From contig JAAXNY010000014.1 of the NCBI GenBank assembly GCA_013420905.1, forward strand, positions 62,001 through 126,000: a DNA stretch of 64,000 bases, written 5' to 3'. The notes beneath the pieces are model-generated. The model had not been told where the DNA came from. It saw nothing but the letters and a program-made list of their open reading frames with translations, and searched no databases. Position numbers and translations under genes: made by a program. Positions 34,721-46,809 of this stretch are shown here, piece after piece. The stretch comes from Collybia mongolica. Its lineage: Eukaryota; Basidiomycota; Agaricomycetes; Agaricales; Clitocybaceae. How positions within the stretch are numbered: position 1 is the stretch's first letter; each line of letters starts with the position of its first letter.

Positions 34721-35889
34721 ATGAAATCAATCGAGACCAGTCGCCCACGCAATAAGGCCTTATTTGAGCTCTCTCTTGACGCCACTAATGTAATCCTATC
34801 TACCCTTCGTGACGTTGGTCGGGTGGCACCCGTCCCGTACCTTATGGAGGCTGCGCAACTAGCACTAGGGATCCTCGACACAATCCAAGTATATACCCGA
34901 GTACAAGTGACGATGGGGCTCATGTCACAAAAGACTGTGAAGAAGGCTTCGAACGGCTCGCAAGGGATTCGTGCGGATTGGTGTATGCTATCTGCAGTGT
35001 ACACTCTGACGGTGCTGTTATTTCCGAGGAGTTGAGTGGGCATATTGACCAACTGCTCCAGTCTGTCTCGACTCTCATAACGTGTGAAATCCAGTTAATA
35101 GCCTCGCAGAGAACTTAGATCAATCACTGAGTTCGCGAAGAAACGACTGAAGTCCAAGGGTATACTCAAAGTAATACGCTCCAACTCGGATCATGGCAAG
35201 ATACTACAGTATCGCGAGGCTTTACGACAATCGTTGGATGTATTTTCGGTATGTGAATCTTGCGCTCGACGACTCTGTAGTCGCCTTGATGCTCCACCAA
35301 GGTACAGTCAAGCGTTAGTGGTCACCAAAGTATGTCGCGGATCGAGCGAAGGCAAGAATACATCGCTCTACAACAACGCGTACGAGATTCAGAACACAGG
35401 CTGCTCCTGGAAGAAATTCGGAAGAAAATCTGTTCAGAGGAAACACAGACCCCAACGCCAGCTATGGTGCCATTACCTCATCTGGCACAACCTCCCGCAC
35501 AATTTCCCGCCCATTTCCTTGAAAAGTCTCCCACACAACCTCCCGCCCAATCCCCCGCACAACCTCCTGCCCAACCTCCTGCGCAATCTCCTACACAATT
35601 TCCCGTACAACCTTTCGCACAACCTCTCGCACAACCTCCAGAGCGTCTGTTGAAAACCCCCTTCTTTATTCCTGACTTTCCCCCACGTCTCTCTCACGCG
35701 AAACCTCCCAAACCATCATACAACCCATGGAGCGCTCTAGCAGGGTCTGCGCCTCACTATCACATTACCGGAAATTATGTGTCTAAAGATAGATCTCATC
35801 ACATCGGAAATACTACTTCCAAGAACACGACGACCATTTATATCGTCGGTTCGAACAATGATTCATCTGTTAGGACTTTCGGTTGGTGA
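34721..35889 (+). pseudogene. MLKL-NTD/HeLo-like helical protein gene, probably frameshifted
   Basis: Pieces in order match the helical N-terminal domain that many Agaricomycete proteins share with MLKL. They are SLDATNVILSTL, VAPVPYLMEAAQLALGIL (34721-34888), DCEEGFERLARDSCGLVYAI (from 34933), then ITEFAKKRLKSKG and KILQYREALRQSLDVF (35119-35248), then NLALDDSVVALMLHQ. Two joins (near 34890-34930 and 35250) need a frame change that I could not explain with a proper intron, so decay is likely. The last frame, 35332-35889, is open. It holds a coiled segment, about 13 PPAQ-like repeats and an Asn/Ser/Thr-rich end (TTTIYIVGSNNDSSVRTFGW). Membrane-directed cell-death or signalling adaptor roles are known for related domains. 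Function here is inference. Confidence 0.55.
35480..35640 (+). repeat. 12-bp repeats encoding PPAQ-type units
   Basis: Repeats of the form CCTCCCGCACAA code for Pro-Pro-Ala-Gln variants in the MLKL-like remnant, forming a flexible Pro/Gln linker. Confidence 0.8.
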
Positions 35890-38800
35890 TGTCCACGACA
35901 CCTTTGATAACATAAGTTTTGATGTTTTATAGGTGATCACAGGAACAACCATCGTTATGCGAGATATTAAAATATCAATACCGAGTGGTGCATAATTAAT
36001 TTTGATTTCGTACTCGAACACTGTTACTCGTTCCTTTTTTTGATTCAAGGAATAGTATTGAATATACTAAATCGTGCAGTGGTGCTTGACGCAGACTGGT
36101 GGAGTCCACCACCCCTCGAAGGGTGGCGTGATATCCAGCCTGAAGTCTGAAGAAGTCATGATTCCCCCCGCCATCCCGCCCGAGTTTAGTTTGAATATTT
36201 GAACACCTCAAGGCGAGACGTTTGGGGACGGGGTGAGGCAAGGTCCAAAGCCAAAACTCGATGACCTCAAATCTTGGCGAGACCTAGTCCAACCAAAAAT
36301 GAAGGTGGTAGTGGCGCTCACGGGTGGAGTCTTATCTACCTAAAACTTGGTCCCAGGTATGCTAAGTACATAGTAGATCTCATTGTCATTTCCTCTTCCA
36401 TCCCTAAATTTAATGGTGATTAGCGCTGGGTTCATATTGGGCAAATGACGTATCCCTGAAAGGTGCAATGAAGTGACCTAGGGTGACTACCTACTCAAGT
36501 GGGAGAAGCCGTGGAAAATGCATTCTATACTCGTGGTGAGAGCCCTAAACAGACAATGACCACCCGTATATGTGATCAACCACCCCAGTCCAGCGAGGTA
36601 TTATCCTCGCAGGCGTTGAGACAAGGATTTCCAAAGTATAATGTAGATTCCAGCCTTTCTAAAGTGTACGCCGGGGGAATATTCGAGACCCCTCCCCCTC
36701 GATCGAGCTTAACGATCGGAGTCGTCACGCAGCAAATTGGATTTTTTTAGCTACCAGCGCCTGAAGAATCAGGTTCGTATATACAGTGATCAATATCAGG
36801 AATGTCGGACGCAATACGACTTCGACTGAACATTTCAGTTCAATCCGTTTGCGGTGATGGGTTCAGGGCTGGGGCGCCTGGATAAACAAGGTTAGTACAA
36901 GGTTATTACATGTATCCTCACCAAGAGTAGCTAGATACATTCCTGTTGTCAACTGAATCTTTCACCTCGAGTTGGTAGGGCCAACCATCTCCCTGTGTTA
37001 AGGTCTGGACAGAAAGGAGCATCTGACAGACGGGGGTTAGAACGTACGCACGTGTAACATATCAACCAGGAGCGCCTGATACGTTCTCGGCATTACTGAA
37101 TCTTTCACTCTAAGTCTGTGGCTGTAATGTGCGCCCTGAGCGTTGAGCTCAAGATGATATATATATATATATAGAAACACGTGCGACTGTTGTGTTGCAA
37201 TACAAGGCCTTGCGACCGCTTCCGTGGTTAAAGTTGTGCAATGATTTTGATTCGTGAAATCATAAGATCTACCTTGTTTGGCCCCTAATGGTGCCTTGAG
37301 TCTCTAGTATACGCGCCTCATCAAAGAATAAGGAAGCGCTTGTTGCCAACGCTGCCGGTCGACTTCGATCTATTCCCTGTGTTAAAGCAGCCCAAAAATA
37401 GCTCTGGGGTTTGTCAATGTGGCTCAGCAATTTGAGCGATTTCTGACTTCTCTTTCACTTCCCAGGCTAATTCATTGAATCGTAGGCTGTCTAGGGCGTG
37501 GTTGGGGAATCGCGAGAGGGGTTGCACCGCCTTACCTATCATGCGTGACCTTGTATATGCCACTATTAGTGGAAGTACGACAACGCAACTATCTCCCGCC
37601 TACTTCTACAATGTCTTGGATCTGTTACTGCTAGGGAGAATATTTGAGCGTCATCCGTAAATGCTCAAGGACTATCATTCTATAGGACACTCTCATTCTA
37701 TAAGAGGTTTTGCCAAGAGCCAGATGAAGCGTTCTATCTAACATGTTTCAGACCACGGTGTCATACAGGTATACCGCGAAGCACTGAGATAGTCGTTAGA
37801 TATGTTTGAGTTACGTCGATTGATAGTATGCAGGTAATATTTACCAACTGATTAGCTGCGATCATTGACGAAACAGCTTAGTTCGCAATTGCGGGGGTCA
37901 AGACAAGATGATCCAGTGCCTTCTGTATTTGGCGTCCTGTCAACGAGATGCAGGAAGTGAACACTAGATTCTAGATGTCACGATGTGAAAAAGGTTCCTC
38001 GATTTCGTTGGACTTTCTCAATAGCCTTTCAACCACAAAGCGATCTTGTGAGTAAAGAGGCTTATGTGGGTGAGATTTCATTCCATGTAGAAATATTACC
38101 TTGCCGTGGTAGTATCCTTGGCCTACGAACATGATGACTTGGCAAAGTCGTCCAGTTCTTGAGGCCAACGTGAGGTAGGGAAAACTCCGCTTCAATTTCA
38201 ACTCCGCTTCTGAACGGCGATTATTGAACCATGTTCATTTTTCATGCTTTTGGTCTTGCTTTGGTCGACTCGCCATAGTCGAGCCTTTAAACCGATGCAC
38301 GAATACATTTTCCCATTCCATTTGACATCTCGATAACTCGCCTCGCTCTTTGCAGCTATTGACAACGTACCGTAGTAATCTGCCTGTTTGTTTACCCCAA
38401 CGACTCACCACCTGAGTCCTCTATGCGCATCGTCAGTAATATCTATTTATCAATCTACATCTCTAGGCTACTGGATGGATCACTATGTCAATTCTTGGTG
38501 CGTCTTCAACTTTCTACAGCTATCACGCTGAAACTGACCTCCCTACAGAATATCATCTAGGGTTCACCCAGGCATTTGAACATTTGTCTGTCGATCAATG
38601 GACGATGGAACATCTCCCCGACTGATGGGATTCATGGAGTAGGACTAGGATGTTCTATGGCTCAGTACTCTACATGATACTCGACCGTTTGAAGATATGG
38701 TTTCGGCAGGCGTGCCACCTGGCTTCTTCGTCTTCTGCTGACGGCTAATGGCTAGTTCTTCAAAAGTATCCACTGGTCTTAACTATTGTCTCCAATTTAA

Positions 38801-41800
38801 GGCTGAGCGCCTTGGTTCTAAAGCAGATTAAGCGATATTGACGTGTCCACGCGTGCTGTGGGTAGTCGACTTGGTGAGAACTCATCGTTGAATGAGTGCT
38901 CGTTGAGGTTCCTCGAGAAACTCGGTTTCTGTATACCATCTGGTCATATCGGTTTGGCGATACCCTGGGACACAGCCATGGGACACTTACCTTCTCCAAT
39001 CTTTCGTGTTTGATGATGTCTCCACCCCATCTGTTCTATCTTCAACATTCCGTTGATGTTGCCTCCCGGCGATAGGTACCCTCGCCGAGTTTTGTATGTG
39101 GTTCCGAGCGAAATTGATAAAGCAAAGACGAGAGTGTGTTCGATGGTGTAGTACTGCATCTTCTTACGTTCTAGTTGGGACTAATTCTCATTGCAGATGA
39201 TTTTATTCACAGCTCGACATTTTCGCCCCCTCGACGGCATCTCTTTCGTTTAAATTGGACATACTGTCTGATCTGGAGCTTCTGATCAAACGACCGTACA
39301 TTGTATATCTCCTCACCTTGTATATAAGTCTGATCCTTTTGTCTGAGGGTCCTTATATCCACAATGTTAAGGTCCATTCCCATAACACACCATCTTAGCC
39401 CATCCTCCCGAAAATTCCATTATTTGTTGAACAATGAAGGGCTCTTCTCGACTCATGAGTCTAAAGTGGGCATTAAATAATAGATGGATTGCTTCAAGTT
39501 CAGGTTCTCGTAAGGTGTGTATCATACGGTTACTCCCTGTTCCGTTGAAGCTAATGACTGGCATATGCATATGTAAAAAAATGATAGCATGCGTTCCCTT
39601 CACCCTGCCGTCCTACGGTAGTGGTTCTCATTAAAACTTCCTGAATTTTTCCTTGTGTAGTCACCGTCGCTCCCGCTCCTTTACGGTTGCTCATAAAATG
39701 GTCCGCAGTGGCCAGAACAATAGTATGGCGTTTCATTGACCTGTCTCGTTTTGCACATTCAGAAACTTTGGACCGAGCCCCTCATTTGAGCGCTTCCGGG
39801 GTTAGACCGAACTATGATCTTTCATGACCATAAAACTCTTTTTTCCTCGATTCTGCGGGCCCCATGGGCACCCAGGTGAGGTGTAGCGTGTTTCTGGAAA
39901 AACATAAGGCTAACACTGATTCGAGATCCTCATAGGCGTCCATTGTGTACCGTATGTTAACTGCGTTTTTAGAAAGTGCATACGGTATAGTATCCCCAAT
40001 GAATGGCCCTCTATCGTACTTCCTCGTTCCAACGCCCTTCTCCAATATTTGACTTATATTAATAATATGAATATGTGTATTATAAGTGTCAAGTAACTTC
40101 ACGATACGTCACAGGGACGGGCTCCGCCTGGATCCGTTCGTTCCATGGATGCCAATCCGGTCGGCACAGAAGGAGTACTGACACGCCGCATGCGTGAGGC
40201 TGGACCTCATTCGGATGATTTCCCCGACCGATCAAATATATGCCGTTACTACACCCCTCATGATAGTAAAGACATGCGTACTTGTATCAATTTCTCAGTC
40301 TCTCGGTCCTTGACGAAAAATGAGCTCATGCCATTACGTACCTTCCAGCATTGTCAACTAAGTCTAGATCCGATCCTTCATCTCTCTCCTAAAAGTGAGT
40401 ACGCTAGCTCTCTTAGTCGGGTTTCTGACGAGGAAAAGGATACAGTGTATTGTTAGATAGGGCCACCGGTTACCGCTGGCTGAGTCCTTTCACTTTTCAT
40501 ACACGGGCTGTTTCCACGGTTTCTCACATTGAAAAAACTAGTTACTTCAAGCGGCTTCGGTAGTCGCCTGTCCGTGCCCCGCACCGCATCTTATTTGAGA
40601 AAGATTTCATCGTTCATTTTCAGTCCGGAAGGCTTATTTTCGAGGTTCCGTTGTATATATATCACTGGACGTATGGCAGAGAGATAGTATGTTGCGCTCT
40701 CTAGCTGTCAAACATCGTTTTTGAAATAAGCAGCTAGAAAAAAGGCTGTGAATCACTGACTTTTTCAAGTAAGGCTCGATGTCGTGACTATGACTATAGG
40801 TGGTATGGTTTTCTTGTGGTGGAAGCTAGGTGAACATATACCCAAAATCGAAGGATGATATAATAACCAGACCAAATTTATTCCAGATACCGTCCACGAT
40901 AGGGCCATGACGGCAGCTCTCCAGATTCATGCCTTCAAGCGCTCGAGCTCCCATGATCGTTGTAGCTTAGGCTTCGCGTCAGGGTGCTTTACGCTTCGAT
41001 GTTTCCGGCTTTCTGCCATTGATATTCAGGAATCTCGCTTGGAAAGCATACATGCCTAGACGGCATTCACAGCATGACGATTGGTTAACCCCATACCGTT
41101 TGGAAGGGTTGGTCCAAATAGTATTATCGCTTGCTGGATTTAGGCCAAGCCCGTAGTTCGAAGATGGAGGCGTTGCGCAGCTCAGGTGACTGCCACATGG
41201 GTGAGTGTTCTAGCAAAACAAATTTGGCCCCCAGGGTCTACCTTTCCCGTGTACAACACTCCAGGCGTCCTTCCCCACAGTGCCACCACAATTCATGTTA
41301 CCCCTTTTTTTGTATCCTCAAGTTTCGATATGTTTGTGCGATGCCTTTTGTGGACCCAATAATTTCCCTCCATTAAGTAGTCAACTATGAGTGATTCCGA
41401 TCCCAAATTTAACAGTAGTTGGGGAACACTCCGCGAACGTTTTCCGCAAGGTGGGGGTGTGGGGCCCCACCCAGATTGCGACACCCTCGAGTTGGCCGAG
41501 CTTCAAGCACTAGCGCCTTTCCTACGCTATCGTTGATGTCCTCGCCCTGTCCAGGCTGGACCAGCCCCCATGAGGCGTGTACGAAGGCGGACTGTATGGA
41601 CGGTAGTTCCCCCGACTCGACGGACTTGAATAGTTTGGGATGTTTATACAAATTATATGTACAATTCGTGTGGATATAATAAAACTCGAATTTTAAGCGA
41701 GGACTTGTGTATGAAGAAGATTGTATAGGAAAAGGGAAATAGAGTGAATTTTTGTGATGAGTTCAAGTCCACTGGAGGAATTACTCCGAAAATATTACAC

Positions 41801-41988
41801 TCGACTTTTCACAGTGCGAAACACCATTTATTGCGCTCCTGGCAACATTCTCGAAGTGTATCGTGCAGCAGAACCCTTTAAAGTCGTTTTAGTTTCTTAC
41901 TGCGAACCCAGAGATAATGTGGACTCACTATCTACACAAACCCAGGATGGGTCCGAGGATTGCCGATTGCGCAATCCCTACGTCTGAT
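35890..41988. other. 6-kb gene-poor interval
   Basis: No supported gene was found. An (AT) microsatellite occurs at about 37155-37172. The frames at 41409-41679 on both strands overlap and lack a family signature. The rest resembles the 24-31 kb interval in having only short unrelated frames. Confidence 0.45.
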
Positions 41989-43852
41989 CTAGTTGAAGTC
42001 GGGATAGTCGACGATTGTTGCCCTCTCTAGGACTTGTTGGGTGTCTGGTGGAACATCTGCATCCCAAGTCCTAACGATAACTAGTTTCTTTAAGTTCTTC
42101 GTGTTACACAAATTTTTCGTCAGTCGGGATACTAATTCAGGGATCGTTCCAGGTCGTCCAAAAATCGGTTGCAAATAAATCACGCCGTCAAATTTCTTTT
42201 CCAGGGGACTACTATAGTCCCACTCAGTCGTTGTAAAATTCACGGTTAGGAAACCTACCCGAGCATATCATATATCTCTTTTATGATCATATATCCTTTA
42301 CTTGCGTCGAAACCAGGGGTGTCGATGAGTGTCACAGTCCGGCCGCCCCATTCGATATCATTCCCGAGCTGAACAGGACGTGCGCGGTTGTTTAACCCAT
42401 GAAAAATCTCTAAATCGGATCCAGTGAGATAATTGACGAGCTGTAGTTTCTACGCGTAAGCACACCCCAAAATCAAGAAGTCTATTACGCACCGTAGATT
42501 TTCCGCTCCCTCCGTGTCCTAGGACACTGAGCGGTTGGTTGTTAGGCTTGTCAAATTTAAAGGTAACACAATTTCATACATGATGGGGACCTCATCATCG
42601 CTTTTTTCTTCCTCTGAGTCCGACTTCGATTCGGTTGGGAGTGGAGAGTACTGGAACTAAATTAGAGATAAATCTAGAATGACGGACTTATTGAACTCAC
42701 GATATCCTTCTGACAGAATGTAAAAATCATCCGAAGGGACCTTCCAAACTCAACTCGCATCTCCTCCAGCTCCCCAAACGCCCCCACAATCTTCTGGCCA
42801 AAGCGTTCCAATTTTGATTTCAGCCATTCGGCCAGGAGGGTATTCCCCCGATGAACCGCATCCCAAAGTTTACGAAACATTGACTCCCACTTCCATATCA
42901 GCTTTTGTAAGATTATGTGCCAAGGTTTCCCAACCTCTACCAGGGTATCACTGCAATCAGGTCCAGCATCTCCAAGTTCCTCCTGGGTGACGAGACGTCT
43001 CCCCCCTTCCTCTGAAATGCGTTCGTGAAGAGATGACCAGGTAGAATAGTGGGTATCTTCAGACCGCTCGGCTTGTAACTCAAGTTCAGCTGAGCTTTCT
43101 CCGAGTTGGCTGGCAAGATTGCTGATGTCTTCGGTGAGGGGGTTAACTTCTTCATAGCCAGACACTGCCTTATCAATTATGGTCCAGGCCAAAAAGTGAG
43201 TGTCCTCGAAACGATCGATATGCGACCCAGACGGCAAAAGTTTCATCAATTCTACCTGCCTTCTCTCATCAGCAGCTGTTTCCGAACTATTCCACATGGT
43301 CGCGATAAGGGCGACATTATTGTCATCGCATAACGTGGGGAAAAGCTTGAGATTGTTCAACGGCGATACAGACACCCTTTTGTCCAAAATCTGATGCAGG
43401 TAGATGATGGCCGAAAGCCCAACGTCTTTCCTTTGCCTAAAAGTATGCGTCAAGTCGTTATGCCCCCACAGTGCTGCAGATGTCGACCCACATATCCTTC
43501 GGCCAATCTTGAGTCACAGACCGTCCCTCGACTCTATCAATACCCGGAGCCTCGACCAATACATAGGAACTCTCGTCCTGAGAATCCGGATGTTCGAGCC
43601 GGATAGTTTGAATCTTGGGCTTCGTAGGTTTTAGCGAATCCGAAGCGCGTTTATCCTTCCTGCCGCTCGCGATATCGGTAAACTGTAAAATGTCAGGCAT
43701 TGGTAGGACAAATTGGTTTGCACTAACGGTACTCTTGCCAGCGCCAGTGGCGCCCATCAGCCTGAGAAATTTCAGTTACTTTTGTAGTTCTTTTGCAGAG
43801 CGTGTAGGAGACGGACGTACAAAATGATATGGTCATCCGGTCTTATGTCCAT
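41989..43852 (-). CDS. double G-domain (AIG1-like P-loop GTPase) protein, eight exons
   Basis: Minus-strand exons are 43852-43821, 43761-43728, 43682-43492, 43436-42701, 42656-42580, 42526-42493, 42449-42259 and 42211-41989, giving 505 residues. Introns are 43-59 bp with GT-AG ends. Two GTPase domains lie in tandem. The first has P-loop GATGAGKST, a changed G3 (EAPGID) and TMW at the base-contact position. A roughly 150-residue helical linker and an acidic segment follow. The second has GHGGSGKST and the canonical DTPGFD, then ends shortly after VIVRTW. The family (G-domain/AIG1-like proteins of Agaricomycetes) binds GTP, and its biological role is mostly undefined. The first domain may be impaired by the Asp-to-Glu change. 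Confidence 0.8.
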
Positions 43853-44719
43853 ACCGTTAAACAGTAAAACCATCTTTCTATGAGATGAGTTGAGCAGAGG
43901 AGGATGTCCAATGAAGGTACGCGGGTGGTGGTGCTTATAGGTCGGATTGGGCGCTTATGGACTTTCCCATGGACGAGAGAAGCTCCGTGCATGAGCGTCT
44001 GTCCTGGGAACTATATTAAGAGGTGCCCCTATTTTCTCCCCAATTAGTTAGTCAGCGTGGATTGAAATCAGTGGTACAGAGCGTGTAGTACACGCTCCTC
44101 GGGAAAATATTTGACGCCTAGTGAAATATGTCACCTACAGGCCAGGACAGGAATGAGATCTATTTGGGCCACTGAATGACCTGTTAGAATCGTTATGCTT
44201 GGTCGATTAGTATATTTCTTAGGGGCCACAGGGGAACCATTCATTTTGTCGCACATTTTCCGCCCTGCTCGCGCATCAAAAGGTCTTCTGCGATACGGAA
44301 CTGGTTACTATGACCCTGGAACTTGATTGTAGCAAACTGGCACCCCTGGCTATTATAAGTATGTTATCCGACATCAGAGGGGGCGGCTACGGAAAACCAT
44401 TGACATCGGGGACCATAATGGATAATATGAAGGCGCGGAGGGCGGAAATGAAGAGTGATATGGGATGGAGAGAACGTATATTGGGCGTCAACCGTGGACA
44501 TTGATTGTGAAGTAATAGTTATTAGGGCACTTACCAACCGAACAAGCGACGGCATATGATGTCGGTGATATAAGTGGATATTGACAACGTTGCGGGAGTT
44601 AGGGTCGTGGACTTAATAGTGCCTACGGTAGGTACGGTGGGTTGACTAATCATCAATCAATAAAGATGTGGGACACCAGAGGAAAGTCTGAATGCCGAAG
44701 AAAATCATGATTAGCCACA
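43853..44719. other. intergenic, no gene seen
   Basis: The stretch is upstream of the GTPase gene and probably includes its promoter. The frame at 44310-44504 has no recognisable features. Confidence 0.45.
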
Positions 44720-46809
44720 TAGGTAAGCTACAATGTAGTGTACCATACAGTCCACTAGACCTCCTTTCAACCGCTGCCAAATATGTACAACTACATGTAG
44801 TTGTACCATGCAAATCCACTGGACATGTAGACCATACATGGCCAAATGAGTCAAGCAGCCAGCTATGGGTTATGGCATGGCATATAGCCCTGGTATGGCC
44901 TTAAATGGTTATAGTCAAAGGGACTCAACACACAGCTAATGGATACAAGACATGGCCAATGGACAGACAGCACATGGCACATGGCTGAATGGCCCACAGC
45001 CAGACAGCACATGGATAGACAGCCAACAGGTACATGGCACACAGACAACGGACATACACACATAGCCAGTGGACATGGGCTAGTGGTGTGTATATACTCA
45101 TAAATGTTATACATATATTCCTAGACAGGCGGCCAACGGACAGATGGCCCATGGCCAATAAACATATGACACATGGCCAATGGACAGACAGTGCATGGAC
45201 AGACAGCCCATGGATACATGGCATACAGACAGATGGCCAATGGATACATGGCACACAGACAATGGACACACACACATGGCCAATGGACATGGACTAGTAC
45301 TGTGTATATACTCATAAACATTATACCTATATTCCTAGACAGATGGCCAACAGACACACAGCAACAGACACATGGCATATGGCCAATGGACACACAGCAC
45401 ATGGCCGAACGGCCCACAGCCAGACAGCACATGGCCAGATGCCAATGGATACATGGCACATGGTGCACAGACACACAGCACATGGCCAATGGACATAGGC
45501 TAGGTGGCCAGACTGTACCAAGTTCAATCTGAGCCTCGGACTTGGCACATTTTGGCCAGCCTTGGATTGACATTGGTGCAATCTGGCTGGCCTTGGATTG
45601 AACTTGGCACAGTCTGGCTGGCCTCAGATTGAACTTGGCACTGTCTGGCCAGTCTTGGATGAAGTGTATATTTAAATCTGTATTCTGGATTGTATGATAA
45701 CATGGTGATATATTTTGGATAAGGATTGGCCTCTGACCTAAAAACATAGCTACCAGTGGCAATGCTTAGGTATTGAGCTGCATATGTTCAAATATCCATC
45801 CTGGATTGTATAGAAACATGGCCATTGGCACAAATGCTTAGATACAGAGCTGCATTATGTTTAAGTACCTGTGTATTGGCACCAGTAGCTGCATTTTTAG
45901 GTGCTGAGGCTGGCCAGTACTAAGCCAATCTGTGCAGAGGCCAATCCTTTTACAAGACCTATGGCCATGTTTCTATGCAATCCAGGGTGGATATTTGAAC
46001 ATATGCAGCTCAATACCTAAGCATTGCCACTGGTAGCTATGTTTTTAGGTCAGAGGCCAATCCTTATCCAAAATATATCACCATGTTATCATACAATCCA
46101 GAATACAGATTTAAATATACACTTCATCCAAGACTGGCCAGACAGTGCCAAGTTCAATCTGAGGCCAGCCAGACTGTGCCAAGTTCAATCCAAGGCAGGC
46201 CAGATTGCACCAATGTCAATCCAAGGCTGGCCAAAATGTGCCAAGTCCGAGGCTCAGATTGAACTTGGTACAGTCTGGCCACCTAGCCTATGTCCATTGG
46301 CCATGTGCTGTGCGTCTGTGCACCATGTGCCATGTATCCATTGGCTGTCTGTCTGTGTGCCATCTGTCTGTTGGCTGTGTGCCATGTGTCTGTTGGTGGC
46401 CTGTCTAGGATTATATGTAAAACATTTATGAGTATATACACACCACTAGCCCATGTCCACTGGCTATGTGTGTATATCCGTTGTCTGTGTGCCATGTACC
46501 TGTTGGCTGTCTATCCATGTGCTGTCTGGCTGTGGGCCATTCAGCCATGTGCCATGTGCTGTCTGTCCATTGGCCATGTCTTGTATCCATTAGCTGTGTG
46601 TTGAGTCCCTTTGACTATAACCATTTAAGGCCATACCAGGGCTATATGCCATGCCATAACCCATAGCTGGCTGCTTGACTCATTTGGCCATGTATGGTCT
46701 ACACATCCAGTGGATTTGCATGGTACAACTACATGTAGTTGTACATATTTGGCAGCGGTTGAAAGGAGGTCTAGCGGACCATATGGTACACTACATTGTA
46801 GCTTACCTA
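44720..46809. repeat. 2.1-kb imperfect inverted repeat (foldback element)
   Basis: The left arm, about 44720-45829, and the right arm, about 45962-46809, are near-perfect reverse complements around a spacer of roughly 130 bp. Outer ends read TAGGTAAGCTACAATGTAG and its complement. Each arm is largely built from short variants of CCAATGGACA and CACATGGC. The left arm is about 260 bp longer because one repeat block (near 45121-45345) is duplicated. Both arms contain the 22-bp perfect palindrome centred on CTACATGTAG (44785-44806 and 46723-46744). No transposase is present and no clear target duplication was found. It could be a non-autonomous foldback element or MITE-like unit. Confidence 0.85.

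Noticed and set aside
37155..37172. (AT)n run
   Set aside because: A short simple microsatellite with no sign of function.
41409..41679. Overlapping 80-86-codon frames on both strands
   Set aside because: They are mutually antisense and neither has a motif. Chance frames in a GC-richer patch are more likely.
42674..43453. Single-exon 259-codon GTPase fragment ending at a stop at 42674
   Set aside because: A GTGAGT donor at 42700 and a TTTAG acceptor at 42657 remove the stop and join it in phase to the second G domain, so the stop is probably intronic.
45121..46431. Long open frames (213 and 135 codons) with identical N-termini in the inverted-repeat arms
   Set aside because: They are mirror images created by the palindrome and consist of repeat-encoded Cys/Met/His-rich strings. 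No protein family is visible.
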